DNA of 64,000 nt from Actinernus sp. WN-2022 (taxonomy: Eukaryota; Cnidaria; Anthozoa; Actiniaria; Actinernidae). The DNA is taken from contig JAOWCC010001634.1 of the NCBI GenBank assembly GCA_030867875.1, positions 51,432,021 to 51,496,020 on the forward strand. Direction: 5' to 3'. The notes below the pieces were generated by a model, which was not told the origin of the DNA, ran no database searches, and saw nothing but the letters and a program-made list of their open reading frames with translations. The number at the start of each line of letters is the position of its first letter. Position 1 is the stretch's first letter. Shown piece after piece: positions 1 through 13,000 of the stretch. The position numbers and the translations under genes were made by a program.

Positions 1-59
1 TTGTAGGACTTATAGTTTAGATTTTAGGTTTTTGATGACGTCACGTGAAAACCAAGGAT

Positions 60-310
60 CGACTGATCGACGCAAGGTCCGTACACAATGACAGAGAGCC
101 AAATATTTTCCTGTTCGGCCCAACCTAACTAAGTAAGTTTTTTTTTATCATATGACCACTTAGTTTGTTTTAATAATGACAAAACAATAAGTAAAACAAT
201 GAGCAGGGACTGTCACGTCGAATACGTACGGCTCTCATCACGTGACTTTTGTTTCGAAAGGAAAGCGCGCGCGGGCCGTACGGGTCACATGATAATACTG
301 CATATTACAA
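60..310. mobile_element. Short inverted-repeat element copy (family of 35.4 and 41.0 kb)
   Basis: The stretch with CCTGTTCGGCCC, TATCATATGACCACTTAG, AACAATGAGCAGG and ATCACGTGACTTTTG matches the reverse complement of 35371-35640. The short frame at 199-420 that overlaps it is not a gene. No termini or target duplication could be fixed. Confidence 0.6.
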
Positions 311-947
311 TTACCTTAGTAAAATTGAAGAAGTCAAACAATGAGCTCGTATTCTTGAGCAGTTCAGAAACTTTAGGCAAAGGCGGCCTGGGAGGAAGTC
401 TTGGAGGAAGAAGAATCTGAAGTAGAAATAGTACAGTTAGCATTAGTAGATTGTTAGTATAGTAGTACTGTAAGTTGAATGCCAGCTTAACCTGATGTTT
501 CCACTGCCTACTAAAGCCGATGATACATGGTTCAACACCGTTGAACATCAGTCACAGCATATTGCGACTTGCTGAATCAACAGTCAACATCATTCAACTT
601 TTGTTAATCAACAAGTGTTTTCTTTTTCATAGTTCACATGCATGTACTAGGTACGTCACATGACTACAAGCGATAATATGATTGGAACATGTCTACAAGT
701 TAAACTCTTTCAACATTCAACATGGTGTGATGAACATTTGTTGATCAACAAATTGCACCGTGATTTTATTCATATATATATAGGTTTAAGTTCGTTTTCA
801 CCGAGCACCAACAAACTGCCATCGGCTCATTGGAGTCGCTCCAGGTATTGACAATTTAGTACTGAAAGGTGACCTACAGGGCATGCTGGGAGTTAACTTT
901 ACGCGAGCTTATTGACCAAAATGCGTCATGTGAACACACTGCCGTAC
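311..947. other. Non-coding stretch, nothing recognised
   Basis: AT-rich intron-like sequence downstream of exon x27 in gene orientation. Short frames exist on both strands but none has FAS1, EGF or transposon similarity. Confidence 0.5.
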
Positions 948-1025
948 CTTGTCTATGACATGTAGGATACCGTTAGCTGCTCGCCGGTCAGCCTGTATGA
1001 CACGAGTCTGGTTGTTCACAAGGAC
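948..1025 (-). CDS. Exon x27: FAS1 domain 3, H2 motif
   Basis: 78 nt, phase 0, CTTGCAG acceptor and GTACGG donor. It encodes [11 protein letters not shown] and then [10 protein letters not shown], the FAS1 H2 motif. Last exon found; no downstream exon is recognisable in positions 1-940, so the gene continues to the left of the window. Confidence 0.92.
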
Positions 1026-4000
1026 CTGCAAGGTATCGAGTACAGCAATCTAAGCAACCTAAGACACGCTGGGTGGCGCTGCGTGTAAAACCGCTCGCCT
1101 CAATGTGGCCAGAGATCGAGTCCGTCGTCATATGTAAATTGAGTTGTGAAACTCATTAATAACTCATGAAGGAAAAACAAAGGAAATCAATGTGAGATAC
1201 TGTAAGTGATTTCGTCCTGACTCATTAATAACTCATGAAGGAAAAACTAAGGAAATCAATGTGAGATACTGTAAGTGATTTCGTCCTGACTCATTAATAA
1301 CTCATGAAGGAAAAACTAAGGAAATCAATGTGAGATACTGTAAGTGATTTCGTCCTGACTCATTAATAACTCATGAAGGAAAAACTAAGGAAATCAATGT
1401 GAGATACTGTAAGTGATTTCGTCCTGACTCATTAATAACTCATGAAGGAAAAACAAAGGAAATCAATGTGAGATACTGTAAGTGATTTCGTCCTGACTCA
1501 TTAATAAGAAATCAATGTGAGATACTGTAAGTGATTTCGTCCTGACTCATTAATAACTCATGAAGGAAAAACTAAGGAAATCAATGTGAGATACTGTAAG
1601 TGATTTCGTCCTGACTCATTAATAACTCATGAAGGAAAAACTAAGGAAATCAATGTGAGATACTGTAAGTGATTTCGTCCTGACTCATTAATAACTCATG
1701 AAGGAAAAACAAAGGAAATCAATGTGAGATACTGTAAGTGATTTCGTCCTGACTCATTAATAAGAAATCAATGTGAGATACTGTAAGTGATTTCGTCCTG
1801 ACTCATTAATAACTCATGAAGGAAAAACTAAGGAAATCAATGTGAGATACTGTAAGTGATTTCGTCCTGACTCATTAATAAGAAATCAATGTGAGATACT
1901 GTAAGTGATTTCGTCCTGACTCATTAATAACTCATGAAGGAAAAACTAAGGAAATCAATGTGAGATACTGTAAGTGATTTCGTCCTGACTCATTAATAAC
2001 TCATGAAGGAAAAACTAAGGAAATCAATGTGAGATACTGTAAGTGATTTCGTCCTGACTCATTAATAACTCATGAAGGAAAAACAAAGGAAATCAATGTG
2101 AGATACTGTAAGTGATTTCGTCCTGACTCATTAATAAGAAATCAATGTGAGATACTGTAAGTGATTTCGTCCTGACTCATTAATAACTCATGAAGGAAAA
2201 ACTAAGGAAATCAATGTGAGATACTGTAAGTGATTTCGTCCTGACTCATTAATAACTCATGAAGGAAAAACTAAGGAAATCAATGTGAGATACTGTAAGT
2301 GATTTCGTCCTGACTCATTAATAACTCATGAAGGAAAAACTAAGGAAATCAATGTGAGATACTGTAAGTGATTTCGTCCTGACTCATTAATAACTCATGA
2401 AGGAAAAACAAAGGAAATCAATGTGAGATACTGTAAGTGATTTCGTCCTGACTCATTAATAAGAAATCAATGTGAGATACTGTAAGTGATTTCGTCCTGA
2501 CTCATTAATAACTCATGAAGGAAAAACTAAGGAAATCAATGTGAGATACTGTAAGTGATTTCGTCCTGACTCATTAATAAGAAATCAATGTGAGATACTG
2601 TAAGTGATTTCGTCCTGACTCATTAATAAGAAATCAATGTGAGATACTGTAAGTGATTTCGTCCTGACTCATTAATAACTCATGAAGGAAAAACTAAGGA
2701 AATCAATGTGAGATACTGTAAGTGATTTCGTCCTGACTCATTAATAACTCATGAAGGAAAAACTAAGGAAATCAATGTGAGATACTGTAAGTGATTTCGT
2801 CCTGACTCATTAATAACTCATGAAGGAAAAACTAAGGAAATCAATGTGAGATACTGTAAGTGATTTCGTCCTGACTCATTAATAACTCATGAAGGAAAAA
2901 CAAAGGAAATCAATGTGAGATACTGTAAGTGATTTCGTCCTGACTCATTAATAAGAAATCAATGTGAGATACTGTAAGTGATTTCGTCCTGACTCATTAA
3001 TAACTCATGAAGGAAAAACTAAGGAAATCAATGTGAGATACTGTAAGTGATTTCGTCCTGACTCATTAATAACTCATGAAGGAAAAACTAAGGAAATCAA
3101 TGTGAGATACTGTAAGTGATTTCGTCCTGACTCATTAATAACTCATGAAGGAAAAACTAAGGAAATCAATGTGAGATACTGTAAGTGATTTCGTCCTGAC
3201 TCATTAATAACTCATGAAGGAAAAACAAAGGAAATCAATGTGAGATACTGTAAGTGATTTCGTCCTGACTCATTAATAAGAAATCAATGTGAGATACTGT
3301 AAGTGATTTCGTCCTGACTCATTAATAACTCATGAAGGAAAAACTAAGGAAATCAATGTGAGATACTGTAAGTGATTTCGTCCTGACTCATTAATAAGAA
3401 ATCAATGTGAGATACTGTAAGTGATTTCGTCCTGACTCATTAATAACTCATGAAGGAAAAACAAAGGAAATCAATGTGAGATACTGTAAGTGATTTCGTC
3501 CTGACTCATTAATAAGAAATCAATGTGAGATACTGTAAGTGATTTCGTCCTGACTCATTAATAAGAAATCAATGTGAGATACTGTAAGTGATTTCGTCCT
3601 GACTCATTAATAACTCATGAAGGAAAAACTAAGGAAATCAATGTGAGATACTGTAAGTGATTTCGTCCTGACTCATTAATAAGAAATCAATGTGAGATAC
3701 TGTAAGTGATTTCGTCCTGACTCATTAATAACTCATGAAGGAAAAACTAAGGAAATCAATGTGAGATACTGTAAGTGATTTCGTCCTGACTCATTAATAA
3801 CTCATGAAGGAAAAACTAAGGAAATCAATGTGAGATACTGTAAGTGATTTCGTCCTGACTCATTAATAACTCATGAAGGAAAAACTAAGGAAATCAATGT
3901 GAGATACTGTAAGTGATTTCGTCCTGACTCATTAATAACTCATGAAGGAAAAACAAAGGAAATCAATGTGAGATACTGTAAGTGATTTCGTCCTGACTCA

Positions 4001-7000
4001 TTAATAAGAAATCAATGTGAGATACTGTAAGTGATTTCGTCCTGACTCATTAATAACTCATGAAGGAAAAACTAAGGAAATCAATGTGAGATACTGTAAG
4101 TGATTTCGTCCTGACTCATTAATAACTCATGAAGGAAAAACTAAGGAAATCAATGTGAGATACTGTAAGTGATTTCGTCCTGACTCATTAATAACTCATG
4201 AAGGAAAAACTAAGGAAATCAATGTGAGATACTGTAAGTGATTTCGTCCTGACTCATTAATAACTCATGAAGGAAAAACTAAGGAAATCAATGTGAGATA
4301 CTGTAAGTGATTTCGTCCTGACTCATTAATAACTCATGAAGGAAAAACAAAGGAAATCAATGTGAGATACTGTAAGTGATTTCGTCCTGACTCATTAATA
4401 AGAAATCAATGTGAGATACTGTAAGTGATTTCGTCCTGACTCATTAATAACTCATGAAGGAAAAACTAAGGAAATCAATGTGAGATACTGTAAGTGATTT
4501 CGTCCTGACTCATTAATAACTCATGAAGGAAAAACTAAGGAAATCAATGTGAGATACTGTAAGTGATTTCGTCCTGACTCATTAATAACTCATGAAGGAA
4601 AAACTAAGGAAATCAATGTGAGATACTGTAAGTGATTTCGTCCTGACTCATTAATAACTCATGAAGGAAAAACAAAGGAAATCAATGTGAGATACTGTAA
4701 GTGATTTCGTCCTGACTCATTAATAAGAAATCAATGTGAGATACTGTAAGTGATTTCGTCCTGACTCATTAATAACTCATGAAGGAAAAACTAAGGAAAT
4801 CAATGTGAGATACTGTAAGTGATTTCGTCCTGACTCATTAATAAGAAATCAATGTGAGATACTGTAAGTGATTTCGTCCTGACTCATTAATAACTCATGA
4901 AGGAAAAACAAAGGAAATCAATGTGAGATACTGTAAGTGATTTCGTCCTGACTCATTAATAAGAAATCAATGTGAGATACTGTAAGTGATTTCGTCCTGA
5001 CTCATTAATAACTCATGAAGGAAAAACTAAGGAAATCAATGTGAGATACTGTAAGTGATTTCGTCCTGACTCATTAATAACTCATGAAGGAAAAACTAAG
5101 GAAATCAATGTGAGATACTGTAAGTGATTTCGTCCTGACTCATTAATAACTCATGAAGGAAAAACAAAGGAAATCAATGTGAGATACTGTAAGTGATTTC
5201 GTCCTGACTCATTAATAAGAAATCAATGTGAGATACTGTAAGTGATTTCGTCCTGACTCATTAATAACTCATGAAGGAAAAACTAAGGAAATCAATGTGA
5301 GATACTGTAAGTGATTTCGTCCTGACTCATTAATAAGAAATCAATGTGAGATACTGTAAGTGATTTCGTCCTGACTCATTAATAACTCATGAAGGAAAAA
5401 CAAAGGAAATCAATGTGAGATACTGTAAGTGATTTCGTCCTGACTCATTAATAAGAAATCAATGTGAGATACTGTAAGTGATTTCGTCCTGACTCATTAA
5501 TAACTCATGAAGGAAAAACTAAGGAAATCAATGTGAGATACTGTAAGTGATTTCGTCCTGACTCATTAATAACTCATGAAGGAAAAACTAAGGAAATCAA
5601 TGTGAGATACTGTAAGTGATTTCGTCCTGACTCATTAATAAGAAATCAATGTGAGATACTGTAAGTGATTTCGTCCTGACTCATTAATAACTCATGAAGG
5701 AAAAACTAAGGAAATCAATGTGAGATACTGTAAGTGATTTCGTCCTGACTCATTAATAACTCATGAAGGAAAAACTAAGGAAATCAATGTGAGATACTGT
5801 AAGTGATTTCGTCCTGACTCATTAATAAGAAATCAATGTGAGATACTGTAAGTGATTTCGTCCTGACTCATTAATAACTCATGAAGGAAAAACTAAGGAA
5901 ATCAATGTGAGATACTGTAAGTGATTTCGTCCTGACTCATTAATAACTCATGAAGGAAAAACTAAGGAAATCAATGTGAGATACTGTAAGTGATTTCGTC
6001 CTGACTCATTAATAAGAAATCAATGTGAGATACTGTAAGTGATTTCGTCCTGACTCATTAATAACTCATGAAGGAAAAACAAAGGAAATCAATGTGAGAT
6101 ACTGTAAGTGATTTCGTCCTGACTCATTAATAAGAAATCAATGTGAGATACTGTAAGTGATTTCGTCCTGACTCATTAATAACTCATGAAGGAAAAACTA
6201 AGGAAATCAATGTGAGATACTGTAAGTGATTTCGTCCTGACTCATTAATAACTCATGAAGGAAAAACTAAGGAAATCAATGTGAGATACTGTAAGTGATT
6301 TCGTCCTGACTCATTAATAAGAAATCAATGTGAGATACTGTAAGTGATTTCGTCCTGACTCATTAATAACTCATGAAGGAAAAACTAAGGAAATCAATGT
6401 GAGATACTGTAAGTGATTTCGTCCTGACTCATTAATAACTCATGAAGGAAAAACTAAGGAAATCAATGTGAGATACTGTAAGTGATTTCGTCCTGACTCA
6501 TTAATAAGAAATCAATGTGAGATACTGTAAGTGATTTCGTCCTGACTCATTAATAACTCATGAAGGAAAAACTAAGGAAATCAATGTGAGATACTGTAAG
6601 TGATTTCGTCCTGACTCATTAATAATTCGTGAAGGAAAAACAAAGGAAATCAATGTGAGATACTGTAAGTGATTTCGTCCTGACTCATTAATAACTCATG
6701 AAGGAAAAACAAAGGAAATCAATGTGAGATACTGTAAGTGATTTCGTCCTGACTCATTAATAACTCATGAAGGAAAAACTAAGGAAATCAATGTGAGATA
6801 CTGTAAGTGATTTCGTCCTGACTCATTAATAACTCATGAAGGAAAAACAAAGGAAATCAATGTGAGATACTGTAAGTGATTTCGTCCTGACTCATTAATA
6901 ACTCATGAAGGAAAAACAAAGGAAATCAATGTGAGATACTGTAAGTGATTTCGTCCTGACTCATTAATAACTCATGAAGGAAAAACTAAGGAAATCAATG

Positions 7001-10000
7001 TGAGATACTGTAAGTGATTTCGTCCTGACTCATTAATAACTCATGAAGGAAAAACTAAGGAAATCAATGTGAGATACTGTAAGTGATTTCGTCCTGACTC
7101 ATTAATAACTCATGAAGGAAAAACAAAGGAAATCAATGTGAGATACTGTAAGTGATTTCGTCCTGACTCATTAATAACTCATGAAGGAAAAACTAAGGAA
7201 ATCAATGTGAGATACTGTAAGTGATTTCGTCCTGACTCATTAATAACTCATGAAGGAAAAACAAAGGAAATCAATGTGAGATACTGTAAGTGATTTCGTC
7301 CTGACTCATTAATAACTCATGAAGGAAAAACAAAGGAAATCAATGTGAGATACTGTAAGTGATTTCGTCCTGACTCATTAATAACTCATGAAGGAAAAAC
7401 AAAGGAAATCAATGTGAGATACTGTAAGTGATTTCGTCCTGACTCATTAATAATTCGTGAAGGAAAAACAAAGGAAATAAACGTGATATAAGTGATTTCG
7501 TCCTGATTTACATAAAGTTTTCCTTCGATTTTCTCGGCCGAAATAGGTCGTATTGCCAAAATAACTGAAAAACATGACTCTATACATCTAGCCGTTTGAT
7601 AAGCCAGATACAGAATTCGTGTCGGTGATCGACCGGATTTACAAACTCTTAATTGCTTCCAGCTCGAGTTTATAAATCAGATAGAACACGGCTACTCATT
7701 CTCTATCTGTTACTTACAGGGCTTGACATTTGAGGACAATACCACTAGCAACTGTTGCTAGTGTCACCAACTTGAACTACCAACAGCCTTAACTGTATCT
7801 GTTACTTAAAGGGCTTGACATTTGAGGACAATACCACTAGCAACTGTTGCTAGTGTCACCAACTTGAACTACCAACAGCCTTAACTGTATCTGTTACTTA
7901 CAGGGCTTGACATTTGAGGACAATACCACTAGCAACTGTTGCTAGTGTCACCAACTTGAACTAGCAACAGCCTTAACTGTATCTATTACTTACAGGGCTT
8001 GACATTTGAGGACAATACCACTAGCAACTGTTGCTAGTGTCACCAACTTGAACTAGCAACAGCCTTAACTGTATCTATTACTTACAGGGCTTGACATTTG
8101 AGGACAATACCACTAGCAACTGTTGCTAGTGTCACCAACTTGTACTAGCAACAGCCTTAACTGTATCTATTACTTACAGGGCTGGACATTTGAGGACAAT
8201 ACCACTAGCAACTGTTGCTAGTGTCACTAACTTTTACTACCAACAGCCTTAACTGTATCTGTTACTTACAGGGCTTGACATTTGAGGACAATACCACTAG
8301 CAACTGTTGCTAGTGTCACCAACTTGTACTAGCAACAGCCTTAACTGTATCTGTTACTTACAGGGCTTGACATTTGAGGACAATACCACTAGCAACTGTT
8401 GCTAGTGTCACCAACTTGAACTACCAACAGCCTTAACTGTATCTGTTACTTACAGGGCTTGACATTTGAGGACAATACCACTAGCAACTGTTGCTAGTGT
8501 CACCAACTTGTACTAGCAACAGCCTTAACTGTATCTGTTACTTACAGGGCTTGACATTTGAGGACAATACCACTAGCAACTGTTGCTAGTGTCACCAACT
8601 TGTACTAGCAACAGCCTTAACTGTATCTGTTACTTACAGGGCTTGACATTTGAGGACAATACCACTAGCAACTGTTGCTAGTGTCACCAACTTGAACTAG
8701 CAACAGCCTTAACTGTATCTATTACTTACAGGGCTGGACATTTGAGGACAATACCACTAGCAACTGTTGCTAGTGTCACCAACTTGTACTAGCAACAGCC
8801 TTAACTGTATCTGTTACTTACAGGGCTTGACATTTGAGGACAATACCACTAGCAACTGTTGCTAGTGTCACCAACTTGAACTAGCAACAGCCTTAACTGT
8901 ATCTATTACTTACAGGGCTGGACATTTGAGGACAATACCACTAGCAACTGTTGCTAGTGTCACCAACTTGTACTAGCAACAGCCTTAACTGTATCTGTTA
9001 CTTACAGGGCTTGACATTTGAGGACAATACCACTAGCAACTGTTGCTAGTGTCACCAACTTGAACTAGCAACAGCCTTAACTGTATCTATTACTTACAGG
9101 GCTGGACATTTGAGGACAATACCACTAGCAACTGTTGCTAGTGTCACCAACTTGAACTAGCAACAGCCTTAACTGTATCTATTACTTACAGGGCTGGACA
9201 TTTGAGGACAATACCACTAGCAACTGTTGCTAGTGTCACTAACTTTTACTACCAACAGCCTTAACTGTATCTGTTACTTACAGGGCTTGACATTTGAGGA
9301 CAATACCACTAGCAACTGTTGCTAGTGTCACCAACTTGTACTAGCAACAGCCTTAACTGTATCTGTTACTTACAGGGCTTGACATTTGAGGACAATACCA
9401 CTAGCAACTGTTGCTAGTGTCACCAACTTGAACTACCAACAGCCTTAACTGTATCTGTTACTTACAGGGCTTGACATTTGAGGACAATACCACTAGCAAC
9501 TGTTGCTAGTGTCACCAACTTGTACTAGCAACAGCCTTAACTGTATCTGTTACTTACAGGGCTTGACATTTGAGGACAATACCACTAGCAACTGTTGCTA
9601 GTGTCACCAACTTGTACTAGCAACAGCCTTAACTGTATCTGCTACTTACAGGGCTTGACATTTGAGGACAATACCACTAGCAACTGTTGCTAGTGTCACC
9701 AACTTGAACTAGCAACAGCCTTAACTGTATCTGTTACTTACAGGGCTTGACATTTGAGGAGAATACCACTAGCAACTGTTGCTAGTGTCACCAACTTGTA
9801 CTAGCAACAGCCTTAACTGTATCTGTTACTTACAGGGCTTGACATTTGAGGACAATACCACTAGCAACTGTTGCTAGTGTCACCAACTTGAACTAGCAAC
9901 AGCCTTAACTGTATCTGTTACTTACAGGGCTTGACATTTGAGGACAATACCACTAGCAACTGTTGCTAGTGTCACCAACTTGAACTACCAACAGCCTTAA

Positions 10001-13000
10001 CTGTATCTATTACTTACAGGGCTTGACATTTGAGGACAATACCACTAGCAACTGTTGCTAGTGTCACCAACTTGAACTAGCAACAGCCTTAACTGTATCT
10101 ATTACTTACAGGGCTTGACATTTGAGGACAATACCACTAGCAACTGTTGCTAGTGTCACCAACTTGTACTAGCAACAGCCTTAACTGTATCTATTACTTA
10201 CAGGGCTGGACATTTGAGGACAATACCACTAGCAACTGTTGCTAGTGTCACTAACTTTTACTACCAACAGCCTTAACTGTATCTATTACTTACAGGGCTT
10301 CACATTTGAGGACAATACCACTAGCAACTGTTGCTAGTGTCACCAACTTGAACTAGCAACAGCCTTAACTGTATCTATTACTTACAGGGCTTGACATTTG
10401 AGGACAATACCACTAGCAACCGTTGCTAGTGTCACCAACTTTTACTAGCAACAGCCTTAACTACATCTATTACTTACAGGGCTTGACATTTGAGGACAAT
10501 ACCACTAGCAACTGTTGCTAGTGTCCCTCACTTTTACTAGCAACAGCCTTAACTGAAGCCACAAATAGTTCAGCAAAATTCTACTCGCAACAGTTGCGAG
10601 TTGTCATGAGATTTTACTCGCATTTTGCGAGTGAGCGAGCCCTGTGTATACATTACTTATTCTTACTCTAACTGTGGACCAATTTCTTTCAATATAGTAT
10701 TTTGTAATACTATTGATCTGTTTGTATCTATAGCATTGTACTCAAACCATTCAGGGGAACACTCAACTTCCTTTCACAGAAACAACACCGTGTTGAATGT
10801 TTGTTTTGACACATACCTGACTGTCTTGTGTTCTGATCGACAGTGATTGGCCATTCCTCACTGGTAATGACGTCATGTTCATTAACTGAGCCAGTGAATA
10901 TGTACCGTTAGCAAGGTGATATCTGTTGAAGGAATAGTTTGGTTAGAAGAGTTCCATCAGGCTAGTAAGAGCTAAGCATATCAAAAAGGTACTGCTTTTT
11001 CAGTCCTAACATTAACATTATATATAGTACCAGCTAAGCACCTAATGTCCACATGTTAGCTATAACGCTCTAAAACAGTGTGGCAGTAAAGGGTTGACAT
11101 GTTTACTAAGTTTTGACCTCTACGGCACTACCTCTGCGGCACTACCTATGCGGCACTACCTCTGCGGCACTACCTCTGCGGCACTACCTCTGCGGCACTA
11201 CCTCTGCGGCACTACCTCTGCGGCACTACCTCTGCGGCACTACCTCTGCGGCACTACCTCTGCGGCACTACCTCTGCGGCACTACCTCTGCGGCACTACC
11301 TCTGCGGCACTACCTCTGCGGCACTACCTCTGCGGCACTACCTCTGCGGCACTACCTCTGCGGCACTACCTCTGCGGCACTACCTCTGCGGCACTACCTC
11401 TGCGGCACTACCTCTGCGGCACTACCTCTGCGGCACTACCTCTGCGGCACTACCTCTGCGGCACTACCTCTGCGGCACTACCCCTACGGCACTACCCCTA
11501 CGGCACTACCTCTACGGCACTACCTCTACGGCACTACCTCTACGGCACTACCTCTACAGTACTAGGTGTGAGATAACTCATGAACAAGCACCACTAATGA
11601 TCAGTGAATTATACTGTGTTCATATGTTGCTTGTGCTTCGCCTCCTCTGCAGGCACCTCGTAAGTATGACGTCAGAATGACGTCATAACTTGCTCTGATT
11701 GCCAAACCAATAACATCACTGGAAAGAGCAGCCAAAGCCAGAGTTAACACGGGTTTTAGCAAAAATGCTGAAAAAAATAAAACTTTTTACGATCTTTAAA
11801 AGTAACATGAAGTATATTTTTTAAAGTGGTTAAAAGGGGTGAACCGTTGTAATTTTCTGCTTTTAATTAACACCCGTGGCAAATCATGACATGTTGAATT
11901 AGTTTGGCTGCTCTTTCCAATGATGCTATTGGTTTGGCAATCAAAGCAAGTTATGACGTCATTCTGACGTCACGAATAGCGGTGAACCGTTGAGCCCCAA
12001 TACTCCAAATGTCGTCTTTTTTCGAAATATTTAAGTACTTTACTGTCATTTCCATTCAATGCTGCAAAGGGGATTATTTTTACGACTTAAAAAAAACAAA
12101 GATAATTAATTCTTTACTGTCATTTTCATTCAATGCTCCAGATGTTATTGTCATTGTGACGTCATTAAGCAGCCATGGAAGTCGATCAGGACACACTATA
12201 TATACATTCCAACAATAACACAGCCTGCCAAGTTTGGCTAGAAATCTCTTATTTCTCGAGATTCTACAGCCAATTTCTTAATCTTCAAATACAATCATCT
12301 GCAAAATAATTTGAGACACCGCTCGCTTTTAGAGACCATTGTTTAAAGTGCCCCTAAACCCTTTTGCAATTTTTATATATATGAAACTTTGAAAGGTTTT
12401 GAGTACTTCTGCGAAGAGAGAATACTCTATGTTCTAGGCTTGTTTGAAATGGTGAAAATGTGACCTCTCCTGACCCATTACCGTGTAAGAAAAAGCCTGG
12501 GTCGATTCCCTATCTTACGTCACCTCATTAATGCATTATTGTCCATGACGCCTTTCTATCACAACAACATCGATATATAGAGAATATACACAGTCTGTGA
12601 GATTTTAGTAAAGAAAACACCTATTTTAGACAAAATGCTAAATATTTATTCAAGTTATTGCAAAGTCGAATGAATTGGATGACGTAAGATAGGGAATCGA
12701 CCCAGTCTTTTTCTTACAAGGTCATGGGTCAGGAAAGGTCACATTTTCACCATTTCAAACAAGCCTAGAACATAGAGTATTCTCTGTAAGCCAAAAATTT
12801 CTTCGCAGAAGTACTCAAAACCGTTCAAAGTTTCATATATATATAAAAAATGCAAAAGGGTTTAGGGGCACTTTAAATTAACCCCTCTCCCCTCTTCAAT
12901 GTTTTGTTAGATGCACTTTCTATCTACAATTCATTCACAACCAACATTGAAATGGGAGGAGGGGGTTGGGAAGCCTCAACTGATTTAACTTTCTTTTTCT

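Noticed and set aside
1136..10553. CRISPR array
   Set aside because: Repeats are head to tail with no unique spacers, and the genome is clearly animal.
7690..10553. TTACTTACAG in each 92-bp unit as real exon boundaries
   Set aside because: No unit has coding sequence in frame with x26 or x27, and x26 joins x27 perfectly without it.
11094..11576. 150- and 160-codon ORFs as secreted repeat proteins
   Set aside because: Pure product of a 14-bp tandem array, with no conserved start or context.
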